Shown in pieces: positions 54,849 to 64,000 of a stretch of DNA of 64,000 nt. This DNA is from Aspergillus flavus (taxonomy: Eukaryota > Ascomycota > Eurotiomycetes > Eurotiales > Aspergillaceae): assembly GCF_009017415.1 (NCBI RefSeq), contig NC_092406.1:930001-994000 (forward strand), in the 5' to 3' direction. Below the pieces are notes generated by a model. The model saw nothing but the letters and a program-made list of their open reading frames with translations, made no database searches and had not been told where the DNA came from. The first letter of the stretch is position 1. The number at the start of each line of letters is the position of its first letter. Position numbers and translations under genes: made by a program.

Positions 54849-56932
54849 ATTCCAAATGGAGAATGTTCCCAGTATGAGTCGAATTTAGCGTGTCGGTGCA
54901 ATATCAGATCTGACTCTTGATCCACCTGGTGACGTGATGTCTATCTCCGTTCACGCGATAAGCCAATCACACGTGTCACATTCCTCTTCGAACCCTTATC
55001 CAATTTATATGGGTCAAGAAATTACCGCGCCATCAGGCTATATAAAGTCGTATGGTAGTGGATAGTAGCTCTGGCTTCAAGATAGATCGACGGTCAAACG
55101 AAAAACAATCGATTCAATGATGACGTGAGTCGTTTAATTGACCAACCACGTCAGATGACGTCTTGGCTCTTGGCTGGTCCAAAACAAACGGAAGGTTTTT
55201 CTGCAGGCGAGTCAGTAACCCAGAATCGCTCAAGGGCAGGTGTTGGGTTTGGACAGACCGACTCAGGCAGATCGTGTGTCTCACAATGGATGTCCTGCAG
55301 CTGAATTGTTGCGGACTTGTGGTTGCCTTCTTGTGCTGCGCCCGAGGGGAAGTAACATCACGTGAGATGTGATGTCTCATAATGGGCGGCGTTATAGGCT
55401 CGTATTCTCGATACCCTGGTTATCTCGTTAGCAATATATAGACAAAGTGAACTAGACACATAGTATAACGGTAACCTTGTCCTTATATGGCTTGTCCCAA
55501 AGCAATCTCGTACCTCCCCTCAGAATTGCAGATATATTGAACATCGAAATGCCAAGATCTTACAGGGGTTTCGGAGATCTCCAGCTCAGAAATATGTATC
55601 ACCCTATTACTGAAGCAGAGGCTTGAATACCTTTAAACATAACCAACCATATACTAAGGCAATATTTTGCTGCTAGTGCTAAACCTTGAAGGTTATTTGA
55701 CAATGTAGCTGTAACCCCGGTCCTATGCTGCCTCTGATATTCACTACGTTGGGGCTTGGGACCTTTTCGATTGCACCACATAATCTGTGATCTAGCGGAT
55801 GAAGGATATATGAAAATCGAGCCTTCATATTTGTTCGGCATTGGTTATAGCTGGCCCTGTGGAGTCGGGATTAAACGTTACCGTCAATTGAGGACATCTA
55901 CGATTGCCGAATTGGAAAGCGAGTGGCTGTTGGACGACAATTCATCAATATGTCTCTCATTCATATAAAAAATTGATGCCGAAGTTTCAGTAACTCCCAA
56001 GGCCCAGGATCATTTTGGTCCGATGGAATTGGAAGACTCTGTTTGGCTATTGAGCGAAGAATATATGCTGGATACCAGGGTATCAGGCAGATTTCGTTGG
56101 AGCCAGCATGCTAGCCAAAGACAACTGCTCTCGTAAAATGGTGACCATAATTTGATTTGGTAAATAAGGAGACAGTCTCAGACTTAGATGTGGTTCCTGT
56201 AGAGCTCCAAACCACATTGCATTTCGAAATACCGCGTCTCCAAAGGAAAATTAAGATGGACATGAGGAAGGATGAAAAGCCTTTGTATGAATCACAGATA
56301 ACACCCACTCTACCTGACAGCTTAGACCAAATGTGTGGTTTCAGGAGGGGCGGTTGCGCATACGAGTAGACTTCTTATGTTGTGCATTCTGGCCAGAGAT
56401 TGATATTGGATTTCAGGGTACCGAGGAAGTACAACTAGTACCATATTGAGATCTTGGAACCAAACAGTATCTCATATATTATCGAGAAATGCTGCTGAAA
56501 CCGTAAAGGCAAACATTTTGCGCAATTAATTGAGTAATATTCCGTAAATTTGTGAGCCCGCTAGCCTGTTGACCCCACTTCGAGTTGGGAGAAAATGTGC
56601 TCATTTCCACTCAACGATAATTTGTCGTTTCTGCCAACATATAACGGTCCACAGACCCGTGCATTTCTCTTGGAGCCAGTGGAATAGAGGCCAATCATAC
56701 CGTTTAGAAAGGGAGACTTGTAATTCTCGGCCGTTGAAACAGAAGACCTCACTATCTCTGCCAAGAAAAGTATCATCCTGGGAAATTAGCAAAGATCTTG
56801 CTCAAACTTGTGTAGAATAGATTTTATCACAAGATATGGTATATAGACTGGGTTATCCTCTATCTGTAAAGGTTCTGTGTAAATAGTAGACCCGAGAAGA
56901 AGGGATAGGTCTAGACAGATCGTATCGCCAGG
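54849..56932. other. 2.1-kb region without a supported gene
   Basis: The left end is the metallophosphatase promoter. A stretch near 55,750-56,370 contains coding-like frames broken by stops and is listed separately. The remainder is AT-rich with no recognised features. Confidence 0.4.
55756..56370 (+). pseudogene. Possible decayed gene of unknown family
   Basis: The frame from 55756 (DLADEGYMKIEPSYLFGI and WLLDDNSSICLSFI) stops at one TAA, then continues in the same frame with KIDAEVSVTPKAQDHFGPME and VWLLSEEYMLDTRVSGRFRW for about 50 codons. A different frame (56157-56369) then reads SDLDVVPVELQTTLHFEIPR. The composition looks protein-like but no domain was recognised. It could equally be an intron-bearing orphan gene. 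Confidence 0.25.
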
Positions 56933-59085
56933 ATGCTGCGTCATATCCAATCTCTCGCATCTATCATTCTGTTGCTATCACTTATCTGCCCAGTATATTC
57001 AGCAAATGGGTTTGTGGGATATGAGATATCCATGTACAAACCTCCTTGTGCACATGCCTGCCGCTCATCGATCACAAACCCCTTGAACTGCTCTACGAAC
57101 TCAAATGATGACATGGGCATAACATGGATTATCGAAAAGTCTCCAGAGCCAGACTGCTATGCCACAAACGATGCCTTCTTGCAGACCCTGGCGTACTGCA
57201 TATACTCCCATTGTCGGACAGAGTCCAACTCTACACTGCAAAGATACTGGGAGATGAATGTTGCTGGCAGTGAAAAAGACCAACCATTGCCCAACCAGGC
57301 TTATCAACAGGCTCTGCAAAATATTAGGTTTAGGCCTAACATCACGGCGAATGCATCCACGGCGTTAGAGTCAGCCTCACTCGTGTCTGAAGAGTTGTAC
57401 AAACTCAATTGGCGCACGCTGACGGTTTTTGAGGAAGTGGAAGCAACACATGAGAAATTTGGGTGAGTTCAGAATCTCATTAGACAATAATAACCTGCTA
57501 AGTGGCTATTTTGATACACTGAAGACTGGTTCTCCTTTTGACCGGCGCAATTATCCCGATTGGGCTCTCATTTGCTCGCTTCATCCCCGTTCCCACCAGA
57601 TTGAAGACGACTTTCGAGGCATACGTGATTACTCCTCCGCTCATTGGCCATCGACACAAAGTTCCCTTATTCAACACGTTCAACATGCCCACGAGAGGAC
57701 AGGCGCTGTTCATCGCCTATCTCATATTTATCAACGTGGTTTTATGCGCGGTAGGCTTCAACTCAGCTGACCCAAGTGCATGGTACACTTCCAATCATCT
57801 CGAGATCCTCACCTACGTCAGTAACCGCGCTGGGATCCTGAGCTTTGCAAACATTCCACTGCTGGTTCTCTATTCCAGTCGTAACAATATCCTACTCTGG
57901 TTAACCAACTGGTCCCACTCCACCTTCCTGCTTCTCCACCGCTGGATTGCTGCAATTTGCGTTATCGAAGCCTGCCTCCACTCCGCCATATACTTGCATA
58001 TATACAGCGCACAAGGTGAACACTCCAGCGAAAGTCAGCGCGCATACTGGTACTGGGGTATTGTCGCGACGCTGGCGATGGTTCTTATCGTCCCAGGTTC
58101 AATGCTACAAGTTCGCCGACGGTTTTATGAGTTCTTTCTTGCCTGGCATGTGATATTCTTTTTGTTAGCGATGGTCGGGTGTTGCTTACACATTTACTAC
58201 CGATATAACTTTCAATGGGGATACGAGAACTGGATATACATGGCCTTGGCAATATGGGGTTTTGAACGCGGAATGCGCATTCTGCGGTTTGCGAGACATG
58301 GAATCCGCACCGCTCAGGTGTCTATCGTGGATGATGAATATATTAAGTTGGAGATCCCAGGGATCGCGGCCGACGGTGATGTATACCTTTACTTCCCGAC
58401 CTTGACGTGGCGAGTCTGGGAGAATCACCCTTTCTCGGTAATGACGGACGTCTGTCAAGGTAGCGATACGGGGTCGTCGACTACCAGAATCACGACCGAT
58501 AAGGACAGACTTCCTATATCTTGGACTGAGAAGGGAGAGAGTCTGGACAAGATATCCCTTGCCGAGATATCTAATGCACCATGCCAACGAGGGTTGGTGT
58601 TCTATATTCGAACTCAGTCGGGCATCACCAAATATCTCCGCCGCACCAAATCAAAGTTCCCAGTTCTTGTTGAGTCTTCGTACCGTCCAGTGGTCCTTTC
58701 AAAGCCGAATGCCTCGGGCATGACCAATATTATTGCGATCGCAGGGGGCGTTGGGGTAACAGCCTTAGCGCCCATATTGATGCGCCACGAGGGATGGCAT
58801 AGGTTGTTCTGGGCAGTACGCAGTAAGCCCTTGGCTGATTCTGTGGCAGCGTCGCTTGGTGCCGATCGATTCAATCGATTGAATGCTGTGGTATTCCAAG
58901 ATAATCGTATGGATATTTCTCGCATTCTCCAGGAGGAAGTCTCCAGGTGTGTGGGAACAGAGGTCGCTGTGATTGTCAGTGGTCCAGCAAGAATGGCGGA
59001 CGAGGTACGACTTGTGGTAGCAACACTGATGAGAGAGAATCCAGCGGTGAAATTAACACTATTAGAGGAGTCTTTTAGTTGGTAG
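56933..59085 (+). CDS. Ferric reductase-like transmembrane oxidoreductase (FRE family)
   Basis: Plasma-membrane metalloreductase in two exons (56933-57462, 57525-59085). A signal peptide (ASIILLLSLICPVYSANG) is followed by a roughly 140-residue Cys-containing extracellular domain (PPCAHACRSSIT, DCYATNDAFLQTLAYCIYSH). The ferric-reductase helices carry paired heme histidines (LLLHRWIAAICVIEACLHSA, FLAWHVIFFLLAMVGCCLHI). The FAD motif is WENHPFSVM, and the NADPH-binding loop is IAIAGGVGVTALAPIL. VSGPARMADEVR lies near the C-terminus, where many relatives have a Cys-Gly pair. It would reduce Fe(III) or Cu(II) outside the cell using cytosolic NADPH for high-affinity uptake. Length (about 696 residues) is normal. 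Iron or copper regulation is likely but no site was identified. Confidence 0.94.
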
Positions 59086-59773
59086 TTTGGAAATTATGAA
59101 AGTTTATATAGAAATTCATGTTTGATTATACCGATTTCGTGTGAGTCTTAAGACTCTCAAGCGAGTGTTTTTGTAAGACTCCGCATTCCGCTACAACACT
59201 CACAAACGGTGACACTGTCATTAAAGACTCTATAAGCAGAGATGAATGGCTAATCGCGATTATGAGGGCTTGTTGCATATCATAGCAAAGCTGCGGCGTT
59301 CGAGCAATTCTTATGCTCTTCATTTCAGGACAGAAGGGGGTAGTATGTGAAATCTCTCAAGTGCCTGGCGGACTTGGGATTGGATTTCTTCTAGGAGGTT
59401 TAAAAGCAATGTGGTTCTATTGTAGATTACTTCATAACCATTCTCCATTCGCTTACGAATTAGATATCGAGACTTCATAAGATGTTGCTGGAGCATACTG
59501 TGAAGAGGGTGTTATAGAGCATTTCCAGAAAAAAATGACAAGGCCGACATATCTTTTAATGTCAATTGCAACTATCTGGAGCGGAAGCTCTGTTATTCCC
59601 TTACAACCTAGTGTTGTGTAGATCGCCACTAGTTAACACCACAATTGAACATCATTCCAGCCAAAGAGTACGTAGTTATCATGCCAAAAATATAACACCA
59701 CTATTGTAATGCAAATCTCACGAAGTGTTCCAGTTCCAGGGGGTACTGCATATCAGCCCGGACAAGAGCCTCA
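59086..59773. other. Convergent intergenic region
   Basis: 3' flanks of the ferric-reductase and secreted Cys-rich genes. No other gene was seen. Confidence 0.4.
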
Positions 59774-60562
59774 TCATTCATAGTCCCAGTGAGAGCACCC
59801 TACAGAGCCACTTGGGAAGACTTTCAGCAAGGGACCTATAAACCGTTCAGTTAAGAGTAATTATATGATCAGTGGTGCAAGGGGGCTCACCTAGGTCAAA
59901 CTCCATCTTGATAGCCATTTTCTTTCTGATCGGGTCCTGTACCCTTTCACCCTTACCATACTGACACCAACATGACAAATTATTCTCGCCATCTTTGGTA
60001 CCTCGCTTGTAGCTACAGCCCCAACAGAGTCCATAATATGTTGCATGTCCCCTAGTCCAATAGGTCAATGGATCAGAATGATTGTTATACCTCAGAGGTG
60101 TACGTACTCAATCTCTTTGATAAACCCTCCATTCTTCTTATCCCAACCAAGACACCTGTCCAAATTGACGGTCGATTTCAGCTCTTTTGGCTTATGTGGG
60201 TCTCTATGATCGGCGTTCTGATAGTGTTTCGGATAGTTCTTCGGGTCATCATCGCAGATGGTATCCACGAAAGCGTACATACTCCCCCTGTAATCATCGC
60301 GAGGTGCTTCATGTATGCTAATCTCACGACATCTTTTTTCCAATTCTGCCTTCAGAGAAAGCGCGGGCTGGGGTTTGTCAGTGTCGGCTTTAGGACCTGG
60401 TTTAGGGCTACTTGGAGGGCTTTGCGGGGGACTTTGTGGACGGCTTTGTGGAGGGCTTTCTGGATAGCTTCCTGGCATGCCTGCCTGGGCGGACCCAGCT
60501 GCGCCTTGAGAAGCCGCAAATCCTGCTAGGAAAAGAGCGATTAGAATGAATATCTGTCGCAT
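59774..60562 (-). CDS. Small secreted proline-rich, cysteine-rich protein
   Basis: Three exons (60562-60108, 60051-59891, 59835-59774) with GTACGT and GTGAGC donors give about 225 residues. The N-terminal signal peptide (MRQIFILIALFLAGFAASQG) is followed by a PxSPPQS-type low-complexity linker (residues about 28-55). The mature domain has eight cysteines: CREISIHEAPRDDYRG, TICDDDPKNYPKHY, LDRCLGWDKKNGG, YYGLCWGCSYKRG, NLSCWCQYGKGE and VGCSHWDYE, with the last residues encoded by the third exon. It has no enzyme motif I can name. The size, secretion and even cysteine count fit a candidate effector or antimicrobial-like protein, or a surface protein. The gene is convergent with the ferric reductase. 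Reading exon 1 unspliced stops at 60,092. Confidence 0.72.
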
Positions 60563-61434
60563 TTTAGCTGGGTAAAGTAATGGTTTATGGTAATGTCAAA
60601 ATAAACGATGGAAAGCAAGAGGAAGACTACCTGGATAGTTCTCCATCTCGTGTTATAAATAAGGATAAACTGTACCCCTCAATGTCGCCCTATGAGTGAT
60701 TTAACTTAGGTATTATACTGCGCCCAATCTTTACTTTTCCTTGTTTCAATTTATGTTTATTCTTTTAACTTTCGTGGTCAGGTCGGGCTAAGATGCTGGG
60801 CAACGAGTCGTTACACTGGCCACATTACTCCCACAAAAAGTTCAATTGGGGGCGAGTTTCGGAGATTTGGCTGGCATTATTAAAATCTGCTTACTTCACA
60901 TGAGTGGCCGTTTATGCACTCATGCTTCATAGCGCTTGAACTGAACATTCTGTTTATCACGACGGGATAAAAGATACAGGCTTCGCCTAGACCGCATCAA
61001 AGAGTTTCTTTGCCCACATACTCAGCGACCTGAATATATTAAAGTTCATTATCCGCATACAAATCCCCACCTGGTGCCATATAGTAGTAGACTCTTGTCT
61101 AGTAAGGATAGAGGTCCTGGAATCGGGGCAGCTCCGCGATGAATGTGTTAATGGCACCGCTGGAGAGATCACACCTAGAATAATTACACGGTGCATATTA
61201 CGCAAATTTGCCTTTCCAGTATGGCAAGTTGTGCTATAGAAGGTTGCAAGGACTTCCGCTTTCAACTACTATGACAACGGGACAATGATGGAGGAACATG
61301 GCAGTTGATAACCTTGGCGATTTGAAAACGTGGTCGTGTATCTCCGTATATCGCCTTTATCCAGTCCATAAGTGTCATAAACAAAGGAAGAGGTTCAACA
61401 GTCTAGAACTATAAGTGGGATCCATAGCAGAGCC
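60563..61434. other. Intergenic region
   Basis: Promoter of the secreted protein and 3' flank of the next regulator. No other gene was recognised. Confidence 0.4.
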
Positions 61435-63454
61435 CTATTCCATATCTAGCATAGCAGTCACGGCTGGTAAAGGAATCTTGGTATGCCTTTCTCCAGCCTG
61501 ATCAACAGCCAGGGTCAGAAAGGCCTGTTTATAGAGAGGGTCAAAATTGGGGTAAGCATAGATGAAACGCGCAGCATGAGGCACCTCGGACGATCTCGTG
61601 ATGTGCTGGCTAGAAGCTTCTGCTTGACTGCTTGGCTCCGGACCCAACGGATGTGTTGCGACGGACGCGAGACACTTCTGATCGTCTATACCGCCTTGTA
61701 AGGCGGCTGTCTCTTCCAGCTCGATCACTCGTTCTGCGACTATAGCGCACAAGTGACTATTTAGCAGACCTTCTTGGCGAGAAGCGGACCGCAGTACCTT
61801 GACGGCCTGCCGGCGGATTGAAGGATCACGACATAGCGTGGCCACATCGTAGAGGGGACATATAATCCCCATATCCAGGGAGAAAGAAGGCCTCCGATCT
61901 TCGTTAAAGGTACCAGAAGGCACCGAAGAGGTCGAGGATAGGGGAGCATCGCTATCGGCCGTGTTGATCACCGCCTCTGCCAACGAGACAATCAGCTGAA
62001 ATGTGGAGTTATACTTATCCCACGACTGAAGATCCGTGGCTTCACTCTTTGTCCGATCTAACATTACAAGTCGCCAGCATTGATAGATTCGTAAGATCTT
62101 CAAACCGATGGAGTCCCTATAGGTGAGCCGAGAACCTCGCGACTCCTCGAAACGATGCAGAGCGGTCGACCACTTATCCATAAGAGCTTCGGCTTGCTGC
62201 ATGAGATTGGTATACTCGTCCAAAGCCATGTCTGCTTTTCTGGGCTCTATTGCTGAATACTCCTGATATAGTCGGGCCACATGGTATTGAAAACATTCAT
62301 GGGCATCTGATATGGAGAGAAAGCATTCGGGAATTTCAGCATGCCGGCTGCCCACTACCTGTAAGCCATCCCTCAGAGCTAGGTCCGTGGCATTTCGCGT
62401 CTATATCAGTAAAATCAGTCACCAACCATGTATGGGATGGAGGTTGCCGTACCAAGGTTAGAGCCTGATCTTGGAGTCGGTTGAGAATCTTCCGCAAGTA
62501 GTCCATTTCCAAGTTAGTTACTGTCGATGGCTTTAAGTACGGGTGATGGTAAGTCCCTGAATGAGGGTCCTCGTAGACGTCCTGGAGAATTTTGATCCCA
62601 CTCCGGACATGACCGACAGCTGACACATAATGGCCAGACATTATCTATGACGATTAATGATTTGAGCTCAGAACAAGGGACCTCGCTCCTACTTCAATAA
62701 AAACGAACAAAATGCACGAGATCAAACAGACGTCCAACGTTAAACTTCGAGGGGAGCCCGCTGACTGTCCCGGACTAACGCAGGGCGACGAGTCCGAGGA
62801 TCCCAAGAGCGCCCTGATAGCCGAAACATATTGTTGAACGGCGAAGGTGTCAATGCCTCGTCGGGTCAGCCAGTGGCCGTTTTCAAAGTTCTCATGCAAG
62901 GATCCCAATGCGATCAACGCATGGTAAACGGCGGTCTCATGCTGACTGACCCGCAATACAAGCCCCGACCAAAACTCGGACCCACAAAGCCCTGCCAACG
63001 AAGGGACGGTACGTTCATAGAAAAACTGGAACGATCTGGTTTCCCGGGTGCTGCCCGAGCACTGCAGGGTCTGAGGGTAGACATATGGCAGGCGGAGACC
63101 AGCGTTCCGCTGGGGAGGCGGAGGACTTGGCGCCTCATACCCATCGCATTTGCGACCCGTTGATGAGCATTTCAAACAATGGGGCCTAGCTTCGTCACAT
63201 TTGATGCGTCGCTCTACGTGGTCGAAATTAGAATTGGAATACCACGGTCTACAATACCAGATTTCTCTTACTTCTATGTGACGGTCAGTCAGATCCAGAA
63301 TAAAAGTCATGACAACCCGGCCCAAAAATTGACGATCAAAGGAAAATCAACCGAAGATCGAGGCAGGTGGGCACACTTACCTACATGTCAAACAGCCTCT
63401 CTTGTTCCTAGGCCTGTAGGATAGCTGGCGGTCTGGGGCAGCCAACACTGGCAT
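61435..63454 (-). CDS. Zn2Cys6 transcription factor with abnormal zinc-cluster junction
   Basis: Fungal-specific regulator with exons 63454-63381, about 63246 to 62693, 62644-62453 and 62400-61435. Exon 1 reads MPVLAAPDRQLSYRPRNKRG then CLTCR with a GTAAGT donor. Exon 2 carries RRIKCDEARPHCLKCSSTGRKCDGY. The acceptor with the best branch point (CTAAT then CACGTAG) puts exon 2 out of frame, as if two bases were lost. An upstream acceptor (GTATTGTAG) keeps the frame but inserts 11 residues between the second and third cysteines. The other introns join cleanly: FVFIE to IMSGHYVSAVGH and QALTL to TRNATDLAL. The remainder (FQFFYERTVPSLAGLCGS, VYHALIALGSLHEN, LKILRIYQCWRLVML) is typical fungal_trans sequence. 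Possibly impaired DNA binding. Confidence 0.8.
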
Positions 63455-64000
63455 TTCGGGGGGGGAGGAGAAAACAGATGCTGACGATTCCTTGGAAGAC
63501 AAAGTGCTATGAATAGTAACACAATAAGGTGCCCCTTAGCGTCAGCAATTTCATCCCAGGGTCCACAGTGTCCGCCAGACTGAATTACCTGCACATCCTA
63601 TTGGCCGTCACGCCTAGCAAGATTCCACTCGGATAGTCACAATGAGTGCAACAGCATGTCGATCTTAGCTAGAGTTCTATTATAGATGAGCAGAATCAGG
63701 ATGAGCTTGTTTGCAACACATACTGTCTTCTATCAGATATCAGGACCAGATAAAACCAAGTATCGAAAAGATTATAGCAAGAGAAGGGGGCGGTGAAAAA
63801 GGCGGGGCCTTTGACCCGGATAAATAGTTAACCACGAACCCTAGTCATGTGATACTCTAGACCAATCTGAATGGTGTTGTTTTGTACATACTATCAAGAT
63901 ATGTTATATAATGCTTATTGTTATGGCTTTATCTGTAGAATCATGGGGAAAAGTCTGAGCCCTGACTACGCGCCGAAAGTAGTCCTGCAGGGAGTGGAAT
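63455..64000. other. Right-edge flank
   Basis: Upstream region of the regulator. It has no recognised gene up to the window edge; the G run at 63,459-63,465 and short open frames have no coding features. Confidence 0.4.

Overview
The window is nuclear DNA of a filamentous ascomycete, most likely a member of the Eurotiales (Aspergillus or Penicillium type). The evidence is the many short introns (about 50-95 bp) with GTANGT-like donors and CTAAC/CTAAT branch points close to the acceptor, three Zn2Cys6 regulators, fungal-only families (FLC/TRP-like, TDT malate transporter, rhodopsin-like membrane protein, fungal GT2 and GT31 enzymes) and a tRNA-Arg(CCG). No virus, plasmid, CRISPR array or intact transposon was seen. 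Nearly all genes look like accessory metabolism; the clear housekeeping gene is DIM1 (18S rRNA dimethyladenosine transferase).

Layout. 1-12.3 kb holds a small-molecule metabolism block: a beta-lactamase/LovD-like serine hydrolase (cut by the left edge), two short-chain dehydrogenases flanking a broken carboxymuconolactone-decarboxylase-family gene, an ACS-family MFS transporter, a Zn2Cys6 regulator and a divergent dienelactone-hydrolase-family gene. It reads like a catabolic cluster for a cyclic or aromatic acid. 12.3-14.1 kb is gene-free and may contain old LTR-type repeat. 14.1-18.6 kb has a rhodopsin-like membrane protein and a secreted BBE-like flavoenzyme. 19.4-21.9 kb is a graveyard: an MFS drug-transporter pseudogene and an ankyrin-repeat pseudogene. 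22.4-26.7 kb has a secreted seven-bladed-lactonase (muconate cyclase-like) protein, a sulfotransferase-like protein and a SAM methyltransferase.

27.4-38.1 kb is the most conserved-looking part: DIM1, a divergent pair of glycosyltransferases (GT2 and GT31) that share an upstream region of about 0.85 kb, a tRNA and a FLC/TRP-like membrane protein. 39-45 kb has a small uncharacterised protein with a cysteine-rich C-terminal tail, a second Zn2Cys6 regulator, an uncharacterised conserved protein and an FAD monooxygenase. 45.6-54.8 kb has an amino-acid permease, a cytochrome P450 fragment, a Gre2-like reductase, a TDT malate-type transporter, an unknown two-exon gene and a CPPED1-like metallophosphatase. 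56.9-63.5 kb has a ferric reductase, a secreted proline- and cysteine-rich small protein and a third Zn2Cys6 regulator whose zinc-cluster exon junction is abnormal.

Exon joins were worked out by eye from splice signals and reading frame. Family names come from motif recognition without a database search. The less-described items most worth following are the small Cys-tail protein (39.3 kb), the secreted Cys-rich protein (59.8-60.6 kb), the abnormal zinc cluster (63.2-63.45 kb), the GT2/GT31 pair and the 2-12 kb catabolic block.
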